From assembly GCA_018969905.1 (NCBI GenBank), contig JAGWXK010000003.1:1-57610 (forward strand): a DNA stretch of 57,610 nucleotides, written 5' to 3'. Below the pieces are notes generated by a model, which saw nothing but the letters and a program-made list of their open reading frames with translations, ran no database searches and was not told where the DNA came from. The position numbers were made by a program, and so were the translations under genes. This document shows positions 17,804 to 25,990 of the stretch, in pieces. Every line of letters begins with the position of its first letter. Position 1 is the stretch's first letter. Source of the DNA: Bdellovibrionales bacterium (GTDB lineage: Bacteria > Bdellovibrionota > UBA1018 > CAIMNF01).

Positions 17804-20136
17804 GCATCGGCACAAACATACGGCATGATTCCTCGGTGACCCATGTGGCTGGCGAAAGCGTGTTCATTGATGATCGTCCCGAGGTTCGGGGTGAAGTCCA
17901 TGTGGGAGTGGTGGGGAGTCCCATTGCACGGGGAATCCTGAAATCGATCGATGCGCGTGAGGCACTCGCCCATCCGGATTGTCTTGGGGTGTTTACGGCC
18001 GCGGATTTTCATGCAAAGCATTGGGGCACGATCACCCACGATCAGCCCTTTCTGGTGGTGGACGCGATTTCCTACATGCAGGAGGCCGTGTGCATTGTGG
18101 CAAGTTCCAAACGGGGATCCGTTGAGGCGATCAAGAAACTGGTCAAAATCGAAGCTACCCCGTCCGAGGGTGTGTTCAGCATCGATGAGGCGAAAGCCAA
18201 GGGAGAGATCCTCTATCGGGCCGCAAGTCCATTCATCCAGGGGGATGTGGATGCGGCGCTGAAGTCCTCTCCTCATCGACTAAAGGGGATATTTCGTTGC
18301 GGAGGGCAGGAGCATTTTTATCTTGAGTCGCAGGCCGCGATCGCCTATCCGCTTGAGAACGGACAAATCGAGGTACACTCCTCATCCCAGCATCCAAGCG
18401 AAACGCAGCGTGTGGTCGCGGAAGCCCTTGGACTTTCCTTCCACCAGGTCGTGTGTGTGGTCAAACGCATGGGGGGAGGATTTGGCGGAAAGGAATCCCA
18501 GGGTGCTCCGATTGCAGCCTACGCGGCCCTTGTTGCCGATCGCCTGAGGCGTCCCGCACGAATCGTGCTGACCAAGGATCAGGACATGATGATCACCGGG
18601 AAGCGTCATCCATTTCAGAACGAGTATGAGGTGGGCTTTGACAATCAGGGGAGGCTGCTTGCCGTGAATGCGCTTCTGCAATCGGATGGTGGGGCGTATC
18701 TTGATCTTTCCTCATCGATTCTTGAGCGGGCGATGTTTCACCTGGATGGTGCGTACCACCTTCCGAACGTCAGGGTCGAGGGGATTTGCTATCGAACCCA
18801 TCACCATCCCCATACTGCCTTCCGTGGATTCGGCGGGCCGCAGGGAAACATGACCATCGAAAGCATTCTTGAGGATGTGGCACATTACTTAAAGAAAGAC
18901 GCAAGCGAGGTCCGACGAATCAATTTATACTCGGGAGCAAATCTCAAGACTCCCTACGGCCAGGTTCTGGAGAACAACCTTTTGCCACGGATTCATGAAC
19001 GACTGCTCCTGAGTTCCGGATACGAGAAAAGACTCGGGGAAATCAGGGAATTCAATTCACGCCGGTGCGGCAAGGTTCGAGGAATATCACTTACCGCCAC
19101 GAAGTTCGGGATCTCCTTTACCGCCCGGTTTTTGAATCAGGCAAATGCTTTGGTGAATCTTCAGCTTGATGGAACGCTTCAGGTAAGCACTGGGGCCACT
19201 GAGATGGGGCAGGGAGTGAACACGAAAATCCAGCAGATCGTGGCCCATGCCTTCGGCGTATGTCCGGATGCGGTCCGGGTAATGCCGACGTCAACCGAAA
19301 AAAATCACAATACCTCGCCCACTGCGGCCTCCAGTGGATCTGACTTGAATGGTGCAGCAGCTCTTCTTGCATGCGATCGGATCAAGGCGCGACTCATTCC
19401 TCTTGCTCGGGCCAGATTTCAGGGACAGGAGTTTGATCCGACCCGCGAGTTCGAGAGCCCGGAAAGCCTGACTCCGAGTCCGGATCCTGACATGGTTTTT
19501 TCAGAAGGAGTTGTGCGCGATCAGCGAAGCGGGAAGTCGGTTCCTTTGCGGGAGTTGATCCATTTGGCCTATCAGAATCGGATTTCCCTTGGTTCGTATG
19601 CGCACTACAAAACGCCGGATCTTGGTTTCGACAAAACTCGGGTCGTGGGGCGTGCATTCAATTATTTCACCCAAGGAATGGCCGTCTCGGAGGTCGAAGT
19701 GGACGAATATACGGGTGAAATGAAGGTGCGGCGTGCAGACATCCTCATGGATCTTGGTCGCTCACTGAATCCCGGGATTGACCGCGGCCAGACGACCGGA
19801 GCGTTCATTCAAGGAATGGGATGGGTGACCTCGGAACACCTGGTCTATGACCGCGACCGGAATCTCCTCACCCATTCTCCGACCACGTATAAGATTCCAA
19901 ATGTCCAGGACACCCCACGGGAATTCAATGTGGAGTTCATCGAAAATCCGGACAATGATCGGAACGTGCACGGGTCAAAAGCTGTGGGTGAGCCCCCGTT
20001 CTTGCTTGGCACGAGTGTATGGACCGCAATCAAGCATGCCTTGTCGTTCCGTGCAAATGGACAGGAGATCCGTCTTGTTTCGCCTGCGACGTCAGAGGTG
20101 ATCCTGATGGAGTTGACTCGCTTAAAGGGAGAGTGA
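17800..20136 (+). CDS. xdhB: Xanthine dehydrogenase molybdenum-binding subunit XdhB
   Basis: A 778-residue molybdopterin subunit that oxidises hypoxanthine and xanthine to urate. The GGGFGGKE cofactor loop lies near residue 225, the substrate-orienting Arg is in TAFRGFGGPQ near 345, and the catalytic base Glu is in AVGEPPFLLG near residue 728. The length fits the bacterial XdhB type. Start and stop codons overlap or abut xdhA and xdhC. The full set of active-site residues argues for true xanthine dehydrogenase rather than an aldehyde oxidase, and the purine genes around it support this. Confidence 0.95.
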   Translation: MSIGTNIRHDSSVTHVAGESVFIDDRPEVRGEVHVGVVGSPIARGILKSIDAREALAHPDCLGVFTAADFHAKHWGTITHDQPFLVVDAISYMQEAVCIVASSKRGSVEAIKKLVKIEATPSEGVFSIDEAKAKGEILYRAASPFIQGDVDAALKSSPHRLKGIFRCGGQEHFYLESQAAIAYPLENGQIEVHSSSQHPSETQRVVAEALGLSFHQVVCVVKRMGGGFGGKESQGAPIAAYAALVADRLRRPARIVLTKDQDMMITGKRHPFQNEYEVGFDNQGRLLAVNALLQSDGGAYLDLSSSILERAMFHLDGAYHLPNVRVEGICYRTHHHPHTAFRGFGGPQGNMTIESILEDVAHYLKKDASEVRRINLYSGANLKTPYGQVLENNLLPRIHERLLLSSGYEKRLGEIREFNSRRCGKVRGISLTATKFGISFTARFLNQANALVNLQLDGTLQVSTGATEMGQGVNTKIQQIVAHAFGVCPDAVRVMPTSTEKNHNTSPTAASSGSDLNGAAALLACDRIKARLIPLARARFQGQEFDPTREFESPESLTPSPDPDMVFSEGVVRDQRSGKSVPLRELIHLAYQNRISLGSYAHYKTPDLGFDKTRVVGRAFNYFTQGMAVSEVEVDEYTGEMKVRRADILMDLGRSLNPGIDRGQTTGAFIQGMGWVTSEHLVYDRDRNLLTHSPTTYKIPNVQDTPREFNVEFIENPDNDRNVHGSKAVGEPPFLLGTSVWTAIKHALSFRANGQEIRLVSPATSEVILMELTRLKGE

Positions 20137-20138
20137 CC

Positions 20139-20981
20139 ATGCCAAGTTTTGAGACTTTCTGTGAGAGGTTTCTTGAGCTGAAAAGAGCCGGGACACCGAT
20201 GGTGGTGGTGACGCTTACGGGAGAGAGGGGACACGTTCCGCAGGATCTTGGAGCCCGCATGGTGGTGGGTGATGATGGCATCCTGTTTGGAACCATTGGC
20301 GGAGGAAAGATCGAAAAACGATGCATTGAGCAGGCGCAGGAGTATCTTTCCGCAAAAGACGGTCCCACGAAATACAGCTTTACCTGGAACCTTCAGCGTG
20401 ACATCGGAATGAGCTGTGGAGGGGAGCTCAGTGTGCTTTTTGAGGTGTTCTCTGGAAATCGTGAGTGGCGGATCGCACTCTTTGGTGCAGGCCACATTGT
20501 GCAGGAACTTGCGCCCTTGCTCTTGAAGCTGGAGTGTCGTCTCCAGGTCTTTGATCCGAGGATCGAGTGGTTGTCCAGGATTTCCGATCACCCACGTCTT
20601 GAAAAACGATTGACTCCGGACATGGTACCGATGATCGATGAACTCTCGCCCGATTGTTTTGTCGGGATCATCACCATGGGGCATGCGACCGACTATCCAC
20701 TCGTGAAGCGCGCCCTTGAGACAAGGACCTTTCCCTATCTGGGTGTCATCGGCAGCAAGGTGAAACGGATCAAAATCAACTCCGATCTCCTTGCTGCCGG
20801 AATCCCGGGTGCCAGGGTCGATAGTTTTCACTGTCCGATGGGAGAGGATTACGGAAAGAACGATCCGGCTGAAATCGCAATCTCGATTGCATCTCAAATG
20901 CTTTCCATCAGGCGTGATCTTGGTCTTCAGGAATCCCGTACAGGTGGAGGCGGTTCATCCCTCCGTCAGGATGAACGGTGA
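20139..20981 (+). CDS. xdhC: Xanthine dehydrogenase accessory factor XdhC
   Basis: A 280-residue protein from the ATG at 20139, two bases after xdhB. XdhC binds molybdenum cofactor, has it sulfurated and inserts it into XdhB. The N-terminal XdhC/CoxI domain (AGTPMVVVTLTG and FGTIGGGKIE) and C-terminal Rossmann domain (IALFGAGHIVQEL and YLGVIGSKVKRIK) are both present. The last 24 codons overlap the 3' end of the convergent four-domain fusion gene by 74 bases, so the C-terminal tail sequence is constrained from the other strand. Confidence 0.94.
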   Translation: MPSFETFCERFLELKRAGTPMVVVTLTGERGHVPQDLGARMVVGDDGILFGTIGGGKIEKRCIEQAQEYLSAKDGPTKYSFTWNLQRDIGMSCGGELSVLFEVFSGNREWRIALFGAGHIVQELAPLLLKLECRLQVFDPRIEWLSRISDHPRLEKRLTPDMVPMIDELSPDCFVGIITMGHATDYPLVKRALETRTFPYLGVIGSKVKRIKINSDLLAAGIPGARVDSFHCPMGEDYGKNDPAEIAISIASQMLSIRRDLGLQESRTGGGGSSLRQDER

Positions 20982-23900
20982 GTTTGACTTCGGTGAGGAC
21001 GTCCTTGAGGTCCATCTCCCGAACAAACCGGTTTCCCGCATAAGGCTTTACGAGTGTTTTTGGCATGATTTGCTTCCAAACCCCTTGCGAGAGCCCATGC
21101 AATTCCACTTCGCGCGGGTTGTTGTTACGGAAAAAAGTGAAGTCCATTTCAACGCGGGTGATTCTTCCGGGTTTGGCCAGACGCAGGTGAACCGATTCAG
21201 TGTGCCCCGGAGTCCTGCTTCTGGCCGACTCAAGCCCGTCAAACATGTGGATGGGAGCAAAAGGTGAAATCATGCGCGCGGCCGGCCCATAGTGCTCGTT
21301 TGATGCAGAAATGATTTTTGCGCCGAAGGCCTCGCAAGCAAGGTCGATCGGCAGACATTCGGATATCCGACCCCAGTTGCGGGCGAGTTTTGCCTGGTCC
21401 AGATGGTAGTCCGGAGCAAGGGGTTTTTGAGGTTGCGGAATCGGCATCGGATCGCGCACACACTCGGCAGTGTTGACCTCGCGATAGAACCTTTTTTCTT
21501 CGGCCGGGAGAAGATCATCAAACAGGGCAAGGCGGGTCAAGCCCCCGTCAGGCGACATCTTGACCTTGATGGCCGAAATCAGCAGCGACGAGTTTGCGGA
21601 GATGATTCGTTTTTCAGAGTGCCCTTCCATCGAGGTTTTCGGAAGAAGCGTGATCCATGCGTCTCCACCTGCTTTTTTCCCTAGAATTTCAACAAGTGGC
21701 GCCTGGTTGCCAAGATGGTATCGGGTGGAGATCCGAAGATAGTGAACATAAGAGGGTTTTTTCAACTCAAGGATCAGTCGGTCCGAGTCTTTCGGGTTGT
21801 GACGGGCGCTCTCCCAACTGTCCATCACCTTTCCCTGCCTTCCATAGAGACCGGGATCAAACACCGGCTCATGCAGGGAGATCAGGTTTTCAGCGCGCGC
21901 AAATCGCTGGTTTGAAACGCTGATGATTCTCGCGTCGGCCAGAAGATTGTATTTTGAAAGCGGATCGAGCGGTCCTTTGGGATGGATTTCCTCGGGGAGG
22001 TCCGGAAGAAAAGCCTTGAAGACAAGGTTTTTATAGCCAAGATTGACGATCTCCTCGATGGGCATTCCGGCGGAATCGAGGTTTGCCTGGAATTCGCTTT
22101 CATCAACACCCTTGATTTTCAGTTCCTTGAGAATCTCTTGTGCGGCTTCCGCGCAAAACAAAACGCCATTGTCATCCGCGTTGCAAAGGATCACCATCCC
22201 CTTGCCCCGGTCCGGCCCACGAAAACAATGAAGCGAAAGGCACCGAAAACCGTCATTTGCGCCCTGGTGAATCGCAAACCGGTTTTCAAGAGCTTCACCG
22301 ATGAACACTCCGATTCCGGCATTCACTCCCATGAATTCCTGGCTCGAACTGTCGGTATCCTCGAGCATTCGGACAGCTGTTTCATGGGAAACCGCCACAT
22401 CTCCTTGATACCGATGAAATCCTGATTCCAAAATATCCAAAAACCGGTGATAGCTTCGCGCGGTGCCCAGGCCCCCGGCTGCGCAGGCAGGGAAGTTCAG
22501 CCGCCCTCCCGGGATCTCATCCCCGTTTTTCCGGTACCCCTTTGCATACACGAAACCTTCCTGATCGAGGGATTGAAAGCTCAGTTCCGGAAGTCCGAGG
22601 CTTTGGAAAAAAGGGGCTGCGATCGCCGCGATCGGCTTTCCTTCGAGGGATTCAAGAAGGTGTTCAAGGACAAGAAAACCGCCTCCGGAATACTTGAAGC
22701 CTGATCCTGGTTGAAAGAGAGCCCCGGTTTCCTCGTACCCGTACCTTGAGGGATCCCGTAAGATGGAAAGCACACCCGGCATGGGTTTTTCTGCAGGAAA
22801 TCCCCTCACATAGTGCTGGTTTAAGGCATTGTGTTTCATCAGGTTCAGAATTCTGACCTGATCGCCCCAGGCAGGATGCGAGATGTCCAATGATCTGATC
22901 TGATAGGGGGAGCGAAATTTTTTCAAAAGTGGATTCACAGGGGTTTCGAGAGAAATCGCCTTTGAACGGAAGATTTCGAGCGATAGGGCGGAGGCAAGGG
23001 TTTTGCTGAGTGATGCAAGCTCAAAGCGGGTTTCGGGCTCCACACGCGGGCCTCCCTTGAACGCGTGACCAAGGCAAATATCCTGAAAAACCCGTTCACC
23101 CGCACTGATCGAGATCTGGACTCCGGTGACTTCATGCTTGATCCGGAGGGCCTCGATCCGTTCAAGCAGGCTTGCCGAACCAAGAGGCACAAGGCGTTTG
23201 GCACTGATCCGCCATAGTTCAAGCCGCGCATTCTGGAGCTCTACCTCTTCTGTGTTGTGCAGGCGTTCATTTAGTTTGGTGAGAATCTCTGATCCCGACT
23301 TTCCCTGGGCTGATACAAGAAACTTCATTCCAAAACGCTTGAGATACTCTTGTCCCCCTGCAAGGAGCTCTCGCCTAAGCTCTTCCTGCCCCAGAAGCAC
23401 CCCTGCTTGCTCGGATGCAGCAAGTTCATCAAGGGTCCTCTTGTTTTCTCCGATGTCACCGTGAAACGACGCCGCATCCAGAATGTCATTCTTGGTGAAT
23501 TCCATGACAATCCTCTCGGCTAGCTCCAGGTCAGGTGAGAGGAGATTTGAGAGAGGGAGTGCGAACTTCATGCTGCCACAGACCGAAAAGTAATGGTTCA
23601 GTCGCTCGATCCTCGGGGAGAGATTGTATTTTCCGGGTTCAAGACCCATTAGTGTTTCAAGGGGTTCGGGCGAGTTTCGAACAGATTCAATCGTGAAAGG
23701 AAGAAGCAGCTCTGATGCGAACTCTACCGGTTCAGGATCGGTCATCAACTTCAGCATCAATTTGAGTGCGATCGGATACCACTTTGCTGTTCTTTCATCC
23801 CATTTCACCTGGACGATCTTTTTTCCGTCGGACAGATCCTTCCTGATGAAACGCATCTCTTCGTGTGCAATTCGTACAAAGTCTTCGATCTTGACGCGCC

Positions 23901-25650
23901 CATGGTGGATTTCATGCCACACCTCCCATCGGGAACGCTCTGCAGTGGCAAGATCATCCATTACGCGGACAGGAACCCCTTTGAGCTGTGCGGGCAATGC
24001 CACACACCCATTTCCCGAAAGCCAGTCGGTAAGGTACTGAAGCGACTGGAACACGTTGTAGCGGACTTCCTCTTGGTCGTGGTTTGCGATGAAGGTCGAT
24101 TCCTTGAGATCAGCCACAATCAGGGAGCGGGGGTAAAGAGGGTCATCGATCCTGAGTCCCTCGATGTCAGACCCCTGGATGAATGAAAGAATTTCCTCGT
24201 GATGTTCCGGAAGCAATAGCGAGCACACAAGTTCGTCCAACAACTGGGGCGAGGAATCTCTCAGTTTCCATGCCTGAACGAGCGCCATTCCCAGCCGCAC
24301 AAAGTCCGGATGCGCCACCCAGAAGCCGCTCAAGTTGCGCTTGAGCTGGGTCACCACATCCTTGATGTAGCCCTTGATGGTGAGTTGAAAGGAGGGACTT
24401 GTGAGTTCGTTTTCGATTGGCAAAACCCCGTACATTCCGCCGATCTTGATTCCACCCCGTGATCCGACCACCTCGGAGAGCAGATCATGGGATGCTTTGA
24501 TGTATTTGATGACAATGTCCGGATCGGCTTTTACCGGAATCCTGTAATTCGCGTCATTCTTGAATAAACGGGCAGTGGATGCCAGGTAGTCGTGCCAGCC
24601 GAGCGAGGCCCCTGCAAAATACGGGTGGAGGGCATCCATGATCTCATTGACCCTGAAAATGGCTCGTGGGTTTTCAAGAACGACAAACAATCGAATCGAA
24701 CCCGGTTCATAGGTGGGGTGTTCTTTTCGGAGAAGATCCTCCGCGGTTTCGATCATCAGTCTGATGTACGCCGCCTCTTCCTCGTTTTCGAGTTTCGGCA
24801 CGTAGTAGCAGAGTGCAGGTTCACGGTTCCAATGCGTGTAGAGGTGCAAAGCGAAGTCGTACAGGTGCAGAGGAAGGGGATTTCCCTCAAACAAAAGGAA
24901 GGGAGCGGGAAGGGCAAGGCCTGGAAACCGTTTGATCGGAAGCGAGAGACGGGTGGATTCAAGTTGGTATGATTTTCCTGTTTTCTCGTCCTGAAAACGG
25001 AGGGTCCCCTCAAAGCAGCCTTTCAGGTTTTGTCCGGCAGAAATCAGATCCTGTCTGAGCGGGGTTTTCGAGTCCTCATCATCCGCGCCCCAGAAAGGGG
25101 CATCCTCGCAGGTTTCAAGGATGCCAGAAACAATTGTAGGCTCGTCCCTGATCCTTCGGTGAAATGCGTTCATTGCATTAATAGAGAGTTTCGGATCATC
25201 AGGTGGTCCGAAGAGAGTGACATGAGTGCCCTTTAGGAAGGTGGGGAGATTGGCAATCGGATCACCGTAGCCCTTTTTGCAGTAGAAAGGATTTTTCGGT
25301 CCGATGACGATTCGACCCTCGCCGTCCTCATGGCCGAGTACACTTTCATAGTCTTGATCCCGAAGATCGATCTTCAAGGATTGATTGAGTTCGTAACAGG
25401 ATTTCGTGCGCTCATCCAGGAACTTGCGGTCGATTTTCCTTTGCTCCAGCACCCGGTTCAGGGGCTCTTTTAGGATCTGATAGAGTTCACACAGAAAACG
25501 GAACGACTCTCTGTTTTCGAGGCCACCCGAGGGACCCAATTGTCTGAGCCCGGGAACGCCCTCAACCGGTAGACTTTCCTTTTTTAGGTGCTCAAGGAGG
25601 GCCGGTGAGAGGTAGTCGTGGTAGTAAGGAATGTCCGTTTTTTCCATCAT
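20908..25650 (-). CDS. Malate synthase / OHCU decarboxylase / serine beta-lactamase-fold / allantoicase fusion
   Basis: A 1580-residue, four-part enzyme of purine breakdown. Residues 1-610 are malate-synthase-like: likely Mg ligands Glu326 and Asp354, GFWVAHP near 442, and DDLATAERSR with the general base at Asp566. The usual catalytic Arg of the RPRGWH motif appears as Lys140. Residues 695-825 match OHCU decarboxylase (His730 in HGDIGE, Glu747 in SEQAG). Residues 826-1180 form an S12/class C beta-lactamase-type domain with all three motifs: SLSK at 880-883, YSG at 987 and HQG at 1128. Residues 1232-1576 are two allantoicase repeats (DSWES and DGLESARSR, each ending with PDGG..RL). The start is the ATG just after the 5-hydroxyisourate hydrolase stop; an upstream TTG is less likely. 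Domain boundaries are by eye. Confidence 0.92.
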   Translation of the reverse strand: MMEKTDIPYYHDYLSPALLEHLKKESLPVEGVPGLRQLGPSGGLENRESFRFLCELYQILKEPLNRVLEQRKIDRKFLDERTKSCYELNQSLKIDLRDQDYESVLGHEDGEGRIVIGPKNPFYCKKGYGDPIANLPTFLKGTHVTLFGPPDDPKLSINAMNAFHRRIRDEPTIVSGILETCEDAPFWGADDEDSKTPLRQDLISAGQNLKGCFEGTLRFQDEKTGKSYQLESTRLSLPIKRFPGLALPAPFLLFEGNPLPLHLYDFALHLYTHWNREPALCYYVPKLENEEEAAYIRLMIETAEDLLRKEHPTYEPGSIRLFVVLENPRAIFRVNEIMDALHPYFAGASLGWHDYLASTARLFKNDANYRIPVKADPDIVIKYIKASHDLLSEVVGSRGGIKIGGMYGVLPIENELTSPSFQLTIKGYIKDVVTQLKRNLSGFWVAHPDFVRLGMALVQAWKLRDSSPQLLDELVCSLLLPEHHEEILSFIQGSDIEGLRIDDPLYPRSLIVADLKESTFIANHDQEEVRYNVFQSLQYLTDWLSGNGCVALPAQLKGVPVRVMDDLATAERSRWEVWHEIHHGRVKIEDFVRIAHEEMRFIRKDLSDGKKIVQVKWDERTAKWYPIALKLMLKLMTDPEPVEFASELLLPFTIESVRNSPEPLETLMGLEPGKYNLSPRIERLNHYFSVCGSMKFALPLSNLLSPDLELAERIVMEFTKNDILDAASFHGDIGENKRTLDELAASEQAGVLLGQEELRRELLAGGQEYLKRFGMKFLVSAQGKSGSEILTKLNERLHNTEEVELQNARLELWRISAKRLVPLGSASLLERIEALRIKHEVTGVQISISAGERVFQDICLGHAFKGGPRVEPETRFELASLSKTLASALSLEIFRSKAISLETPVNPLLKKFRSPYQIRSLDISHPAWGDQVRILNLMKHNALNQHYVRGFPAEKPMPGVLSILRDPSRYGYEETGALFQPGSGFKYSGGGFLVLEHLLESLEGKPIAAIAAPFFQSLGLPELSFQSLDQEGFVYAKGYRKNGDEIPGGRLNFPACAAGGLGTARSYHRFLDILESGFHRYQGDVAVSHETAVRMLEDTDSSSQEFMGVNAGIGVFIGEALENRFAIHQGANDGFRCLSLHCFRGPDRGKGMVILCNADDNGVLFCAEAAQEILKELKIKGVDESEFQANLDSAGMPIEEIVNLGYKNLVFKAFLPDLPEEIHPKGPLDPLSKYNLLADARIISVSNQRFARAENLISLHEPVFDPGLYGRQGKVMDSWESARHNPKDSDRLILELKKPSYVHYLRISTRYHLGNQAPLVEILGKKAGGDAWITLLPKTSMEGHSEKRIISANSSLLISAIKVKMSPDGGLTRLALFDDLLPAEEKRFYREVNTAECVRDPMPIPQPQKPLAPDYHLDQAKLARNWGRISECLPIDLACEAFGAKIISASNEHYGPAARMISPFAPIHMFDGLESARSRTPGHTESVHLRLAKPGRITRVEMDFTFFRNNNPREVELHGLSQGVWKQIMPKTLVKPYAGNRFVREMDLKDVLTEVKLTVHPDGGMNRLHLYGIPEDQDHA

Positions 25651-25651
25651 T

Positions 25652-25984
25652 TCATGATCCGCGATAGGTGGAATACCCAAATGGGTTTAAGAGGAGGGGA
25701 ACGTGGTACTTTCGGCCCGTGTTTGAAATTTTGAAGATCACGGGCGCAGTGAGAAAGAAGAAATCGCTTTGAGTCTCTTCAAGATACTCCGAAATTTGAA
25801 AGGTCAATCGATAGGTACCCGCAAGCTTTTCGCAATCAAAGGAGTGTCGTCCATCCGCGTTGGTGCGGCCGCGCGCGATTTCGGAAAATTCCGACGATGA
25901 TCCATTCTTTGCGATCTCGAGCACAACCTCGATGCCCTCTGCGGGCATTCCTTTGCTGGTGTCCAGTACGTGCGTGCTGATCAT
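25652..25984 (-). CDS. uraH: 5-hydroxyisourate hydrolase, transthyretin-like
   Basis: A 110-residue protein that hydrolyses 5-hydroxyisourate, the product of urate oxidation, to OHCU. It has the family's N-terminal ISTHVLDT, a conserved Arg in RTNADGR, and the C-terminal YRGS signature that separates the enzyme from transthyretin. No signal peptide is present, so it is cytoplasmic. It sits between puuD and the fusion gene whose second domain uses its product. Seven bases separate it from puuD, and the fusion start follows its stop directly. Confidence 0.97.
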   Translation of the reverse strand: MISTHVLDTSKGMPAEGIEVVLEIAKNGSSSEFSEIARGRTNADGRHSFDCEKLAGTYRLTFQISEYLEETQSDFFFLTAPVIFKISNTGRKYHVPLLLNPFGYSTYRGS

Positions 25985-25990
25985 GCGTTC

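Noticed and set aside
25651-25680. TTG start for the four-domain fusion, ten codons upstream
   Set aside because: It would lie within the end of the 5-hydroxyisourate hydrolase gene, while an ATG sits directly after that gene's stop.
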